NCBI RefSeq assembly: GCF_900187045.1
Contig: NZ_LT906453.1
Span: forward strand, 868,001 to 932,000
DNA from: Dermatophilus congolensis
GTDB taxonomy: Bacteria > Actinomycetota > Actinomycetes > Actinomycetales > Dermatophilaceae
DNA length: 64,000 nucleotides
Direction: 5' to 3'
Within the stretch, counting starts at the first letter, position 1. The number at the start of each line of letters is the position of its first letter. The position numbers and the translations under genes were made by a program. Positions 36,523-46,668 of this stretch are shown in pieces. The notes under the pieces are model-generated. The model saw only the letters and a list, made by a program, of their open reading frames with translations. It did not search any database and was not told where the DNA came from.

Positions 36523-36981
36523 ATGGTTTCTGAAAAAACACTGCGGGCTATCTGCGGTGTTCGTTATGTGTGCGTGGCGCTTTTGGTGTGGGTGGCGGTG
36601 ACAGGTTGTGCGCGTTCAGCGGTTCCGCCGGAGTCGGATGATCCAGATAGTGCAGCGACGATGGTGGCCGGGAACTTGATGCCCGCGTTAGGGCCTGAAG
36701 ACGCCACTCGTGTTTCTGATGCCGTGATACACACCTGTGAGGTGAGTCCGGCTGGGCGCGCGGTAGTAGAGGCTACTGTGCGTAATTCCGGTTCAGCGAC
36801 AGCGACTTTCGTTGCTTCGGTGGAAGTGATGCACCAAGGTAAGCGGGTGGATTCGTTGGCGTTGATTGCCAGTGGTGTGGAGCCGGGACGTCAAGTGCGT
36901 AAACGTGGCCAGGGGGTGCGTACTGATTTGGTTAAGCCTGTGCAGTGTCGGGTGACTGGGGTGGATTCGGTTACTGGCTGA
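36523..36981 (+). CDS. Putative lipoprotein
   Basis: A 152-residue protein: signal (RAICGVRYVCVALLVWVAV) ending in the lipobox VTGC, then a domain of beta-sandwich look with VEATVRNSGSATATFVASVEV, typical of extracellular FxLYD-like folds. It should sit on the outer membrane face. The ATG at 36523 has GAGGAA upstream; the frame is open from 36430. Function not recognised. Confidence 0.72.
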   Translation: MVSEKTLRAICGVRYVCVALLVWVAVTGCARSAVPPESDDPDSAATMVAGNLMPALGPEDATRVSDAVIHTCEVSPAGRAVVEATVRNSGSATATFVASVEVMHQGKRVDSLALIASGVEPGRQVRKRGQGVRTDLVKPVQCRVTGVDSVTG

Positions 36982-36994
36982 GTGGGCTGTTGTG

Positions 36995-37420
36995 TTACTC
37001 GCCGAGAAGGTCGAGCAGTACGTGGATCATTTCTGGTGAGCTGCCCAGCTGTTCGCTGATAGTGGGTGTGTCTTTGTCATCGAGGTAGGTGGCCTGCCAC
37101 CAGATGGCATCGACGTCCCGTTCGGTGATGTGGGGGGTGATGAGCAAAGTGCGCCCCGTGGTGGGGACATGCAGCGCCCAACAGGTGTGGGTGGGGTAAC
37201 GGATAACTGTGGTTTCTGGGTGGCTGGAGGCAATCTCTTTAGCGATAAGGGCTACCAGGGCGTGCTGAGCTGTGCAGGGGTTATCCAAGAGGGCCAGTTC
37301 GATATCTGAGGCGATGAAGCGCAGGCCGTTAGCGTGGTTGCCCCGCACAGTGGTGATGGCTGCTTCTTGCTCGCTGAGGGGGATTTCGATGGCGGTTTGG
37401 GGTAGAGCTACGGCGTTCAT
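36995..37420 (-). CDS. Hypothetical cytoplasmic protein
   Basis: A 141-residue protein without signal or membrane segment. The ATG is preceded by AGGAGGG, a strong site. The sequence has alternating hydrophobic strands and no motif that was recognised. It converges with the lipoprotein gene, their stops only 13 bases apart. Confidence 0.72.
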   Translation of the reverse strand: MNAVALPQTAIEIPLSEQEAAITTVRGNHANGLRFIASDIELALLDNPCTAQHALVALIAKEIASSHPETTVIRYPTHTCWALHVPTTGRTLLITPHITERDVDAIWWQATYLDDKDTPTISEQLGSSPEMIHVLLDLLGE

Positions 37421-37547
37421 GAACCCTCCTGGTTGGTTCCTCAGCGATTCCGTTCGCTGGGGTGAAGCAGAGGACTACCTATCGGCAAGGTCACGATGAG
37501 ATAAAGGTGTGCAGCGCTCGTCGTGGCGGGGGTGGTTAAGGGTGGAT

Positions 37548-38576
37548 TTACCAGGAGCAGCGGTCGTCAAAGCTGGCGATATCGATGGTGTTTATTCCAC
37601 CGAGTTGGATGGCTGAGCGCAGCGGCATCGCTCGGAGCAGGTCGGCAGTGCTGTTGGGCATGCAGGTGCTGGTGGTTAGGGTGATGGGGGCGGATGCTTT
37701 ACCGGCTGCGGGAATGCCTGCGATGGCGTCAGGCCAGTGGGTGCCAGTGGTGAAGAAAACGGTGCTGGTTTTGCTCAGTGTGGGGGAGATGCTGATCAGT
37801 GCGGTGTTGGTGCTGTAGATGTTGTTGCCGGTGCCGCTAGTGTGCGTGATTCTGGCTGTGGGGGCGTTGGTGCGGATGGCTTTGTGAATGGCAGGAGTGA
37901 GACGTTTGGTGTTTCCGACTAGGTGGATGGTGCCTGTGTGCTTGATGCTCTGGGGTGGTAGGCCAGTAGGGGCGGCTAGGAGTAAGGGTGCGTGTTCGCC
38001 AGCGGCAGCTGCCCCGGCGGTGATGGCATCGGGCCAGTCATCGTCGTGGCCGCTGGCGACGTAGATCTTGCTGGGATGGGGGATGGTTGCGGCCAGGGCC
38101 GCAGCGGTGGTGTATCGGTTGGTTCCGTAGATGCGGGTGATGTGGGGGATATCGCGTAGCTGCTGGGTGAGGTGTTCTGGGAGGGCTTTGGTGCCGCCGA
38201 CGAGGTAGATAGTGGTGGGTTGTAGTCGGCGGATCTCGGCGAGAACAGTCTCAGGGATGCTGTCGGGGGTGGTCAGGAGCAGTGGAGCCTCGGCGTGTGC
38301 GGCTGCTGGACCAGCAGCTAGGGCGTCGGCGCGGTTGAGGCCATTCGCGAGGTAAATGGTGCTGCTGCCGTTGGGCCAATATTTTTGGGAGATCGCTGTG
38401 GCGGTGCTGTATCGGTCAGTTCCAGCGATGCGGGTGAGGGTGGGCGGGGTTGTCCAGTTGATATGGGTGATTTTTGAGATGGGTGCAGGGTCGGCGGTGG
38501 CAGTGAAGGCGGTTGTGAGGGTTACAGAAGTGGCCAGGGCGGCGGCGATCAGGGGGGTGCGGGGGCGCATCAGCAT
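37548..38576 (-). CDS. Cell-wall-binding repeat 2 protein
   Basis: A 342-residue secreted protein: signal peptide (LMRPRTPLIAAALATSVTL, cleavage after TATA), then three CW_binding_2 repeats beginning LTRIAGTDRYSTA, ITRIYGTNRYTTA and a diverged third (GTGNNIYSTN), with little else. It may be a bare wall-binding module. The ATG at 38576 has AAAGGA upstream; the frame extends to 38768, running into the end of the neighbouring gene. It is the third such protein in the window. Confidence 0.85.
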   Translation of the reverse strand: MLMRPRTPLIAAALATSVTLTTAFTATADPAPISKITHINWTTPPTLTRIAGTDRYSTATAISQKYWPNGSSTIYLANGLNRADALAAGPAAAHAEAPLLLTTPDSIPETVLAEIRRLQPTTIYLVGGTKALPEHLTQQLRDIPHITRIYGTNRYTTAAALAATIPHPSKIYVASGHDDDWPDAITAGAAAAGEHAPLLLAAPTGLPPQSIKHTGTIHLVGNTKRLTPAIHKAIRTNAPTARITHTSGTGNNIYSTNTALISISPTLSKTSTVFFTTGTHWPDAIAGIPAAGKASAPITLTTSTCMPNSTADLLRAMPLRSAIQLGGINTIDIASFDDRCSW

Positions 38577-38674
38577 GAGAGGGGTCCTTTCCTGCGGTCT
38601 TGATTCCTCCATCGGCATGAATAGGCCCGATACGCAGACGTATTGACGTGAAGTTGAGGGGGTTTCCTGACCTG

Positions 38675-40075
38675 TCAGGTTGCTGACTGTCCAGGCGCTG
38701 GTGCCTGGCGGCGTAGATGGATCGCGCAGATCGTTGCTGTGGTGAGCATGAGCCACCACGGCATCCATGGGATGGGGTTGCTGATGAGTACACCTGCCAG
38801 AGTGAAAGCCACCAGGTGAGTGATGAGCAGATGCTGGAGGCCAGCGCGGTCCAGGCCACGTGGACGTTGTGCTGCTGATGTGGCGTTGCGACGGGGAAAT
38901 GCCCGGAAGATCAGGAAAGCGAGCAGAAGAGCCAAGGGGATCGACGCGAGAAGTCCGTATTCGGCCAGGAGCTGCACGAACCCGTTATGTGTGGGGGTTA
39001 AAGGGCGGGGGTTGTCTGGATCTTGGAGCCGCCACAGCGTGGTGAGGGAGCCGCCACCGACACCGGTCCATGGATGCTGACTCCACTGGTTGAGCGCGAA
39101 CCGGATGAGTTCGAGCCGGAGGTTGTCAGAACGAATAGTGGAAGGATCACCGGGGTTTAGAACAGCTAAAACCACGTTCCGGAATGGCAGTAGCGCCGCA
39201 GCGACAACAACGACCATCACCAGGGAGAACATGGCACTGACGATGCGTGCCGCCGGCGGGCGAGGGCCAGCGTGACGTCGTTGGTGATGCAGCCGAGACC
39301 ACCACATGCGGGCATTGCTGGAGCGAGTGAGCGCAAGCACCAAAGCAGAAGTCAAGACAATGGCCACAGCGATCAAAGATGAACGGCTACCGGTCATCCA
39401 GGTGAGCCAGATGCAGGTTGCCGCGGTTGCTACGAGCGCCAGTCGAGACAGAATCCCTATCTGTTCTGTCGCCCACCCAAGGGTGATCCCAATGGTCAGG
39501 ACAAGGATGGTGGCGTAATTGTTCGTATTAATAAACATGGCTACTGGTGCATGCGGATCGCCTGTCCACGTGTAGTGGTGCACGCCAGTTACGGCTTCGC
39601 TGACGCCCATCGGTAGCGAGGCAACAGTGATAGCCAGCCACATCCACCTAGTCGCGCCCGGGGAATGCAGAAACAACCCCACAAGAGCGCACAACACACA
39701 GCTGGCAGCGATAGCGCTGGCGCGAGCATTATCTGTGTCAGCCATACCTGGCAACGACGCACGAAAAATATGGGAGGCGTTCCAGCAACCCACAAACACC
39801 GCAACCACATACACCGGCAGGTGCCGCCACCCGCGCAGCAGTAACGCGCCTGCTCCGGCAGCAGCGAACCCCCAATACATCGGCCACGGGTCGATAATCC
39901 TGTGTCCCACGATCGGCATCGCTAACACCCAGCCATATGCGACACCACTGCAGGCAGCCAACACCGATAACACCCGGGTCAGGCGGAACCACGCCGACCG
40001 GGGCGCAGCTTGCGCGCTCTGCGGTGGCTGCCAGTTCCGTTGACCAGAGGAACCGACCATATCGACTACCGCCAT
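38675..40075 (-). CDS. O-antigen ligase-like membrane protein
   Basis: A 466-residue polytopic protein with about ten helices. In the C-terminal half a large loop holds NQWSQHPWTGVGGGSL and THNGFVQLLAEYGLLA, the Wzy_C pattern of O-antigen ligases/polymerases. In Gram-positives such proteins polymerise or attach surface polysaccharide. The ATG at 40075 has GAGGAGGGG just upstream; the open frame continues to 40351 but would overlap the divergent gene. It ends just before a wall-binding protein gene on the same strand. Confidence 0.82.
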   Translation of the reverse strand: MAVVDMVGSSGQRNWQPPQSAQAAPRSAWFRLTRVLSVLAACSGVAYGWVLAMPIVGHRIIDPWPMYWGFAAAGAGALLLRGWRHLPVYVVAVFVGCWNASHIFRASLPGMADTDNARASAIAASCVLCALVGLFLHSPGATRWMWLAITVASLPMGVSEAVTGVHHYTWTGDPHAPVAMFINTNNYATILVLTIGITLGWATEQIGILSRLALVATAATCIWLTWMTGSRSSLIAVAIVLTSALVLALTRSSNARMWWSRLHHQRRHAGPRPPAARIVSAMFSLVMVVVVAAALLPFRNVVLAVLNPGDPSTIRSDNLRLELIRFALNQWSQHPWTGVGGGSLTTLWRLQDPDNPRPLTPTHNGFVQLLAEYGLLASIPLALLLAFLIFRAFPRRNATSAAQRPRGLDRAGLQHLLITHLVAFTLAGVLISNPIPWMPWWLMLTTATICAIHLRRQAPAPGQSAT

Positions 40076-40282
40076 TTCCCCTCCTCGCTGGTGCGCCGCT
40101 GGGCGAGGACGGACCAATGCCTCCTCATCGACCCGATTCTGTCCGACATGAGACGGATATCCATTGAGGACAAGTGGTTTCGCTCGCAGCCGTGTCGGTT
40201 CTGGCAAGGCAGACTGGACACGCACGACGACCAAGCCCGGCCGCCGCGCACCTAAAAAACGCAGCGCGAAAGGGCGATAACC

Positions 40283-41323
40283 ATGCGGTTCGGAATGTTC
40301 ATCCCGCAAGGATGGCGGATGGATCTGGTGGGGATTCCGGCGGCGCAACACTGGGGAGTCATGGCAGGGCTAGCCCGCGCCGCCGACGCCAACAACATGT
40401 GGGAATCCATTTGGGTGCATGACCACTTCCGCACAGTCCCCGAACCCACCAACGAACCCACCCATGAAGCATGGATCCTTACTGCCGCTCTCGCGGCAGT
40501 AACCGGCAGGGTTCGGCTGGGGCAGATGAGCACCACCATGGGGTACCGAAACCCAGTGCTCTTGGCCAAAATGGCCGCCACTGTCGACATCATTTCGGAA
40601 GGGCGCCTGGATGTTGGGTTAAGCGCAGGCTGGTATGAAGAAGAATGGCTGGCCTACGGGTATGGGTTTCCTAGTGCTGGTGAACGCATCGGCATGCTTG
40701 CTGAAGGAATGCAGATTCTCCGGCAAGCCTGGACTACCGGCACAGTCACTTTTGATGGGCGTCATTACATCGCTGAAAACGCCACCGTTGAGCCTCGACC
40801 CTTGCAAGGCACGTTAGTGACAGGGTCACCAGTCAATGGCATTCCGGTGTGTATTGCTGGTGGGGGAGAAAAGAAAACTTTGCGGCTGGCTGCCCAGCAC
40901 GCCGACTACACCAACTTCGAAGGCACTGCCGAAAAGTTCGCCCACAAAACCAACGTTCTTACCCGCCACTGCATTGATGTTGGCCGAGACCCGGCCACCA
41001 TCACTCACACAGCCACGTACACCGTCATCGTTGGAGCGGACATCAGTGACATTAACGAAAGACTGCGCACTATCGGCAACCGCATGATCGACGGCGGTAT
41101 CACCCCGGAGCAGGCACACGCACAAGTAGAACAGTTGCGGGCCCAACCGTTGGTGGGGACTCCAGACAAAATTTGTGACTATCTTGACGAAATGCGCGCC
41201 ATCGGCCTGGACTACGCCATCGCGTACTTCCCCGAGGCCGCATACGACTCCACTGGTCTAGAGCTTTTTGAGCACTACGTCATCCCTGAATTCCGTCCAC
41301 GTAAGAAAATGCGTCTGCTCTGA
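40283..41323 (+). CDS. LLM-class (F420-type) oxidoreductase
   Basis: A 346-residue bacterial-luciferase-like TIM barrel. RFGMFIPQGW at the start, WESIWVHDHF, LGQMSTTMGYRNPVLLAKMAATVDIISEGRL and GLSAGWYEEEW are typical of LLM enzymes using F420 (or FMN). The C-terminal third fits the same family. The ATG start is preceded by GCGAAAGGGCG. The substrate is unknown. It is divergent from the polysaccharide gene. Confidence 0.88.
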   Translation: MRFGMFIPQGWRMDLVGIPAAQHWGVMAGLARAADANNMWESIWVHDHFRTVPEPTNEPTHEAWILTAALAAVTGRVRLGQMSTTMGYRNPVLLAKMAATVDIISEGRLDVGLSAGWYEEEWLAYGYGFPSAGERIGMLAEGMQILRQAWTTGTVTFDGRHYIAENATVEPRPLQGTLVTGSPVNGIPVCIAGGGEKKTLRLAAQHADYTNFEGTAEKFAHKTNVLTRHCIDVGRDPATITHTATYTVIVGADISDINERLRTIGNRMIDGGITPEQAHAQVEQLRAQPLVGTPDKICDYLDEMRAIGLDYAIAYFPEAAYDSTGLELFEHYVIPEFRPRKKMRLL

Positions 41324-41410
41324 CCCACCCCACATCCCACAAACGAAAAGCACTACGCTGGCGCGGAACCCACTTGACCACAGCGGCCTAGCAGCAAAGG
41401 CGAGGCGCCC

Positions 41411-42400
41411 ATGACTTGGCACAAACGACTTGTCCTGGGAGTGATCGCAGTTATCGCGTTGGCTCTCGTTACCGGCACTCTCCTATTCAAGGAACACCAC
41501 ACCCTCACCTTCGCTGAGGGCAACAAACTCCATACCCTTACCGCGTTTGAAGCGCACGGTGTCGCCGCTGAGCTCTTAGCCAGAGCCACCCCCGAAGACG
41601 ACCTTTCAGTCTTCGCGCCACTGCCTGGCGAACGCGACATCACCACCGCCCAAGCTGTTGCCACCACCGATGCCGCCCAGCTGCCTATCTCCACCTATAT
41701 GGGGCGGTTGCCTCGCCCCGATGAGAGCGGTGTTGCTCTTGTCGGCAGTCACGTCGCCACCACTGTTGACCACGCTGGCCGTGAGACAGTCACCTACCAG
41801 GGAAATACCTACCCTGTCATCGGCAGGCTAGGGCGCACCCCAGAATCCCAACAGCGCAACTCTGCTCTTGTCTTCGACCGCGGACTTTTCACGTCTTCTC
41901 CGCAACCGCTCATCCTCGATGGGTCCTACGCTGCCACCGCGTTTGCACGCACCTACCCCAACCGGCAGCGCCGCGCCGCGCCGCTTACTCTGCGCGTCAG
42001 TTCTGGGACGTATTCGGTGCCGATGCTGGCTGCAGTGGGCATTACTGGGCTGGTCACTCTTGCCGCGTGGGGGATTATCGCCTCTCGCATGTTCATCCAT
42101 CACGGCAGGAAACTCAGCCGCGGTGGTCGTTCCTATAGCTCTGTGCTCACCCGTTTTTTCACCGAGATCGCTACGATCCTCGGCGCGGCTGCTCTTTTCT
42201 TAGCTATCGCGCTTATGGCCGTGTTCGGTACGGATGGGATCCCTGCAGATCTTGCTCCGATGTGGGGTTTGGCAGGTTTAGTGGCGGCAGGGCTGGGGAT
42301 GGCTGACTGCTCTCGCCGTATCTGTCAAAGCAGCCCAGGTAAACATGTGCGGTTGGCGTGGCCACAACAGTTTCCCAGTCGAGGCCGCACAGCGCACTAA
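41411..42400 (+). CDS. Hypothetical membrane protein with extracytoplasmic domain
   Basis: A 329-residue protein: one helix (about 7-25), an outer domain of about 180 residues, then three helices (about 200-222, 250-272, 280-300) and a short basic tail. The layout recalls half of a MacB/FtsX-type permease, but no family signature was recognised and no ATPase is adjacent. A long inverted repeat follows the stop. Confidence 0.7.
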   Translation: MTWHKRLVLGVIAVIALALVTGTLLFKEHHTLTFAEGNKLHTLTAFEAHGVAAELLARATPEDDLSVFAPLPGERDITTAQAVATTDAAQLPISTYMGRLPRPDESGVALVGSHVATTVDHAGRETVTYQGNTYPVIGRLGRTPESQQRNSALVFDRGLFTSSPQPLILDGSYAATAFARTYPNRQRRAAPLTLRVSSGTYSVPMLAAVGITGLVTLAAWGIIASRMFIHHGRKLSRGGRSYSSVLTRFFTEIATILGAAALFLAIALMAVFGTDGIPADLAPMWGLAGLVAAGLGMADCSRRICQSSPGKHVRLAWPQQFPSRGRTAH

Positions 42401-42444
42401 CAGCCAGGGCAGGTCCGGCGTATCGATCTCGGATCGCCGCTGCT

Positions 42445-42503
42445 GACGCAAAGAAGGGGGGGCCGGCGGGCAAGTAGCGCGCCGGACCCCCCTTCTTTGC
42501 GTC
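42445..42503. terminator. 23-bp hairpin between convergent genes
   Basis: Arms 42445-42467 and 42481-42503 pair over 23 bases with one mismatch and a 13-base loop. It lies between a plus-strand gene ending at 42400 and a minus-strand gene ending at 42510, and serves as a two-way terminator. Confidence 0.8.
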
Positions 42504-42509
42504 GTGGTA

Positions 42510-44147
42510 TTACACGTGGAAGGTCTGCACCAATCGACGTAGTTCATCAGCTTGAGAAGAGAGCTGGTGAGATTCATCAGCGATGGTGGAGGCGATGTCG
42601 TTGGACTCCTGTGCCGAACGAGAGACAGTCTCCACGCTCCCGGCAATGCCCGCTGCCGACTGTGCCGCGTCAGAAACGTTGCGGCCCATTTCGTTCGTGG
42701 TGGCGGTTTGCTCTTCCACGGCCGAAGCGATCGTGGCCTGGGTGTCGTTGATCTGGGCGATGATCGAAGAAATCTCTGCGATAGCGGTCACAGCGGCCTC
42801 GGTGTCCACCTGGATGGCCTCGACACGGCGGCCGATGTCCTCGGTGGCCTTGGAGGTTTCCTGGGCCAGATCCTTGACCTCGTTAGCAACAACCGCGAAG
42901 CCTTTACCAGCCTCACCGGCACGGGCTGCCTCGATCGTGGCGTTCAACGCCAGCAGGTTGGTCTGCTCAGCGATGCTGGTGATCGACTTAATCACCTCAC
43001 CAATCTCGTGGCTCGATTCGCCTAGCTTTCCAACAGTTTCGTTCGTACGGTCAGCGACCCGCACCGCAGAAGCAGCCACTTCGGCAGCAGCATTCGCGTT
43101 CTTCGCGATTTCACGGATGCTCACGGTCATTTCTTCTGTCCCTGCAGCCACGGTTTGGATGTTGTCCGAAACCAGGTTGGTGTCTGAAGTGACGTTTGTG
43201 AGCTGGGTTGCTGCACCAGAAGAAGAGGTACGGAGAGTGTCTGCCGTGGCAGTCATGCGGCCGCTGGAGTCAGCCAGGTTCGATGCCACTTCGGTGGCAC
43301 GTTGAATCAGATCACGCAGGTGCGACTGGGCTTCGTTCAGCGCTGAAGCCATGCGACCGATCTCGTCAGTGGATGTGGCTTGCACCTGCCGTGTCAGGTC
43401 ACCGGCAGCCATGGTCTCTAGCGCGGACTTGACCTGCTCCACTGGCCGCTTCACTGCCCGGATGATCGCCCATGCCACGAACAACGACAGCGCTAGACCG
43501 AGCAGGAGCACCAGCAAACTTTCCACGAGCGCTGCGCGCTGTGTAGAGGAGGCCTCATCTGAGTACTGCGCTGCAGTAGCTTCGAGTTCTTTAGCGGCTT
43601 TATCTAGTGCGTCATCGGATGATTGCAGCAGTTCACGACTACGGCCAGGAATTTCCGTCGACTCGTATGTTTTCGGGTCGTTCTTTAAAGCTGCCGGGTA
43701 GACGACAGAGTCACGGTGTGCCAGCCACGTGTCGTAGCGTTTCGTGAACTCGCTCCACGTAGGCATGACCTCCGCGACAGAAGGATTGTTCGACAGATCC
43801 GCAATGATTTTCTTCACGTCGGCGTCATTGGTCGTGTACTTCTTCTGCAGAGTTTGGGTTTCTTCTGCGGAGCGAGCAGCCGAAATGCTCGACAACAGAC
43901 CACGGATAAACAGTTGTTTGCGGCGCAGCAGGTTGAGCGGGTCACGGATTTCCTGCAAATCCCGAACACTTTCAGTTCGCTGCACTGTCTGCTGACCTGC
44001 GTACACATTCACGCCCGTAATCACGATCGCGACCAGTGACATCACCGCCACAATGGCCATGAACTTGCGGGAAAGAGGAAGATTCGCGAGCCATGGAGGA
44101 GTGCGGCCTTCTCTGGCCTGATCCACGGTGCTGGCAGGAAGCGACAT
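42510..44147 (-). CDS. Methyl-accepting chemotaxis protein
   Basis: A receptor of about 545 residues: membrane helix (about 31-50), extracytoplasmic four-helix-type ligand domain with [17 protein letters not shown], second helix (near 205-225), HAMP, and a long cytoplasmic coiled-coil with the hairpin tip [30 protein letters not shown] (quoted in part: [16 protein letters not shown]). The start is put at the ATG at 44147, which precedes the basic anchor; the frame extends to 44207. A second receptor is divergent. No che or flagellar genes are in the window. Confidence 0.9.
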   Translation of the reverse strand: MSLPASTVDQAREGRTPPWLANLPLSRKFMAIVAVMSLVAIVITGVNVYAGQQTVQRTESVRDLQEIRDPLNLLRRKQLFIRGLLSSISAARSAEETQTLQKKYTTNDADVKKIIADLSNNPSVAEVMPTWSEFTKRYDTWLAHRDSVVYPAALKNDPKTYESTEIPGRSRELLQSSDDALDKAAKELEATAAQYSDEASSTQRAALVESLLVLLLGLALSLFVAWAIIRAVKRPVEQVKSALETMAAGDLTRQVQATSTDEIGRMASALNEAQSHLRDLIQRATEVASNLADSSGRMTATADTLRTSSSGAATQLTNVTSDTNLVSDNIQTVAAGTEEMTVSIREIAKNANAAAEVAASAVRVADRTNETVGKLGESSHEIGEVIKSITSIAEQTNLLALNATIEAARAGEAGKGFAVVANEVKDLAQETSKATEDIGRRVEAIQVDTEAAVTAIAEISSIIAQINDTQATIASAVEEQTATTNEMGRNVSDAAQSAAGIAGSVETVSRSAQESNDIASTIADESHQLSSQADELRRLVQTFHV

Positions 44148-44368
44148 GACAGGGAGAGTCCTCTCGAAAAGTGAGCACCAATGTGTGGTGATGCAGGTCT
44201 TCTTCATATCGGTGTTTCAGAAAAGTTTCTGAGATGTCAGAACTGCCAAGAGAGCATCAGCAGAAGGACACTCACACCACGGCTGTCATCGCCGATGAGA
44301 TCCACGACCCTGCCCCCAGATCTTTCATGCCCGGAAGATCGACCGGCTGCGAAAGATGGAGATGGCGC

Positions 44369-46015
44369 ATGCGCGAGCAGACAAAAGCAAAATCCCGGTG
44401 GACGGGCATTAAGGCGCAGATCGGTGTGATCGGGGCAGTGGGCATCATCGGGATGATTCTTCTTGGCATCAGCGCACTCATCGCTGTGGGGCAACAGCGT
44501 TCCCTTTCCGATGAGATCGAAGCTCTGCGGGATGTCAACCGCAAAGTCGAAGCCATCCGTTACGCCAACGCAGACGTCAGCGGCTGGCAGGCTTTTTATG
44601 TCTGGGACACGCGTCGAAAAGATCCAGCCGAGGCTGTCGCTGGTGGGGAAGACACCAACCGTGGCTCATACCTTGCCGCGACCGAAGATCTGAAAAAACA
44701 ACTCGCCGCGTTCCCTGTCGATCAACTCAGCACACAAGAACGTGCTCATTGGGACGCCATGACCGCAGCGTGGAAACAATTCTTCGACGCGGATGCGCGT
44801 GCAGTGGCTCTGTACCGAACCAAAACACCAGCAAACCTCGATAAAGCTGACGAAATCATCGACGATTCAGAAACCCCCGGTACCGCTGCACACGCCTACG
44901 ACATCATCGACAACAACGGCAAAGCCCTCTTCACATCGGTGCGCGCCCGCTCAGCAGAAAAACAAAAAGACGTAGCTAAAGTCGCCACCACGATGAGCTG
45001 GATTTTCGCGGTCGTTCTAGTGCTGGCAATCGCGCTTCTGGCATTCACCGTGTATCGAGTGTCCCGCCGCATTTTCGGAAACATCAGCGCCGTACTTGAA
45101 AGCGTGAGTGCTCTCAGCCGCGGTGACCTCACCGTCCCCTCGGTGCCGACCTCGCAAGACGAACTGGGGCGGATGGCCCTAGCTATCGAGGACGCCCGCC
45201 TATCGATGCGTGAAGTGATCTCTGAAGTAACGGTTGCTTCCACTGCCGTCTCTGGATCATCGAGCCGACTAGCTCAAATTGCAGAAGAGTTCGGGGAAAC
45301 CTCAACCGCTGTTGCTGAGGGAATGCAGCGAGTCTCTCAAGGAACCGCAGGAGTTAGCGATCAGGTCCAGGCCGTCGCCGCCGGTGCCGAAGAAATGACA
45401 GCTTCCATTCGAGAGATCGCCAAGAACGCTGAAGCGGCCGCAGGTGTTGCCGGTCGTGCCGTTGCCGCTACCGAGATGACCAACCGCACCATCGCCAAAC
45501 TCGGTGAAAGTTCCATCCAGATCGACTCGGTGATCAAATCCATTGGGACCATCGCCAACCAAACCAACCAGCTCGCGCTGAACGCCACGATCGAATCTGC
45601 GCGCGCCGGAGAAGCAGGTAGAGGGTTCGCTGTGGTGGCTGGTGAGGTGAAAGATCTCGCGCGGGAAACTTCCACCGCGACGCAGGACATCAGCCGACGC
45701 ATCACCGAGATCCAAGAAGACACTGCCGCGGCTGTGGCTGCTATTGAGCAGATCAGCATGATCATTCGCCAGATCGATGACACGCAGTCCACTATCGCTT
45801 CGGCAGTGGAAGAACAGACCGCGACCACCAATGAGATGGGCGCCAACATTCACCGCACCGCTAACGACACCACAGGTATTTCTCGTGAGTTGGCTGCGCT
45901 GGTGGATCGTGCCGGTCAATCATCGACAGTGGCGCTCACCGCGGCTGATTCAGCCCGTGAACTCGCTGATGAGGCAACCACTCTCAACACGTTGGTTTCG
46001 CGTTTCCGGCTGTAG
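44369..46015 (+). CDS. Methyl-accepting chemotaxis protein
   Basis: A receptor of about 548 residues with the same layout: helix 1 (about 17-40), an outer helical domain (about 45-200), helix 2 (near 212-232), HAMP ([19 protein letters not shown]) and a signalling domain with the tip [20 protein letters not shown]. The start is uncertain: ATG at 44369 has GGAG upstream, while the frame opens at 44234. It shares its upstream region with the other receptor and the cytoplasmic parts are close relatives, but the outer domains differ. Confidence 0.9.
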   Translation: MREQTKAKSRWTGIKAQIGVIGAVGIIGMILLGISALIAVGQQRSLSDEIEALRDVNRKVEAIRYANADVSGWQAFYVWDTRRKDPAEAVAGGEDTNRGSYLAATEDLKKQLAAFPVDQLSTQERAHWDAMTAAWKQFFDADARAVALYRTKTPANLDKADEIIDDSETPGTAAHAYDIIDNNGKALFTSVRARSAEKQKDVAKVATTMSWIFAVVLVLAIALLAFTVYRVSRRIFGNISAVLESVSALSRGDLTVPSVPTSQDELGRMALAIEDARLSMREVISEVTVASTAVSGSSSRLAQIAEEFGETSTAVAEGMQRVSQGTAGVSDQVQAVAAGAEEMTASIREIAKNAEAAAGVAGRAVAATEMTNRTIAKLGESSIQIDSVIKSIGTIANQTNQLALNATIESARAGEAGRGFAVVAGEVKDLARETSTATQDISRRITEIQEDTAAAVAAIEQISMIIRQIDDTQSTIASAVEEQTATTNEMGANIHRTANDTTGISRELAALVDRAGQSSTVALTAADSARELADEATTLNTLVSRFRL

Positions 46016-46068
46016 ACGGCGATCAGGTCACGTGTGCTTGGTGCCGTGTTCTGTGTGCCGCCGACCTG

Positions 46069-46599
46069 TTAAGAATTCGAGTTGTGGTGCGTTTCTTCCT
46101 TCGCGGAGAAACGCACCACCTCGTTTTCGCCTTCCATGCGCTCGCCGGTGACTGCCGACTTCACGAGGTTGGCCAGTTGCACAATCATTCCGCTTCCGGA
46201 GGAATCCCAGTACTCAGCTGTCTCGGCATCGACACGCAACAACACGTTGTCTGGGTTTTCTGGCCCGCCTTTGAGCCACGCGTCTGTGAAGGTGCCCCAC
46301 AGTTCTTTCAACTTTTCTGGATCGTTCAAGATGCGTGCGGTGCCAGAGACAGAAACCCAAGAGCCAGAGCCCGCGAATGCCAGGTTCACTCGCGGGTTCG
46401 TGGACAAGTGGCGCACTTTCGCTGAATTTTTCTCGGTGATGAACCAGAAAGTCCCGTTCACTTCGGCTTCTTGGGTTGCCATGGGGATGGAGACAAGGCC
46501 GCCGCTTTTATCGACCATTGTCATCATCGCCACGCGTGTGTTTCTGATCAGCTCGGCAACTTTGGCTTGTCGCTGCGCGATACCAATTTCTTCTTCCAC
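46069..46599 (-). CDS. Pyridoxamine-phosphate-oxidase-fold stress protein
   Basis: A 176-residue split-barrel flavin-binding protein like general stress protein 26: ELIRNTRVAMMTMVD, FWFITEKNSAKVRHLSTNPRV (quoted in part: ITEKNSAKVRHL) and YWDSSGSGMIVQLANLVKSA are typical. It probably binds FMN or F420. The GTG at 46599 has GGAGG at good distance; the ATG at 46614 lies upstream of that site and is rejected. The P450 gene lies upstream on the same strand, 70 bases away. Confidence 0.82.
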   Translation of the reverse strand: MEEEIGIAQRQAKVAELIRNTRVAMMTMVDKSGGLVSIPMATQEAEVNGTFWFITEKNSAKVRHLSTNPRVNLAFAGSGSWVSVSGTARILNDPEKLKELWGTFTDAWLKGGPENPDNVLLRVDAETAEYWDSSGSGMIVQLANLVKSAVTGERMEGENEVVRFSAKEETHHNSNS

Positions 46600-46668
46600 C
46601 AGGGGCCTCCACATTCACAACAGGTTTAAAACTGCTTGTGTGTTTGATATGCCCCGAAAATATCTGGG

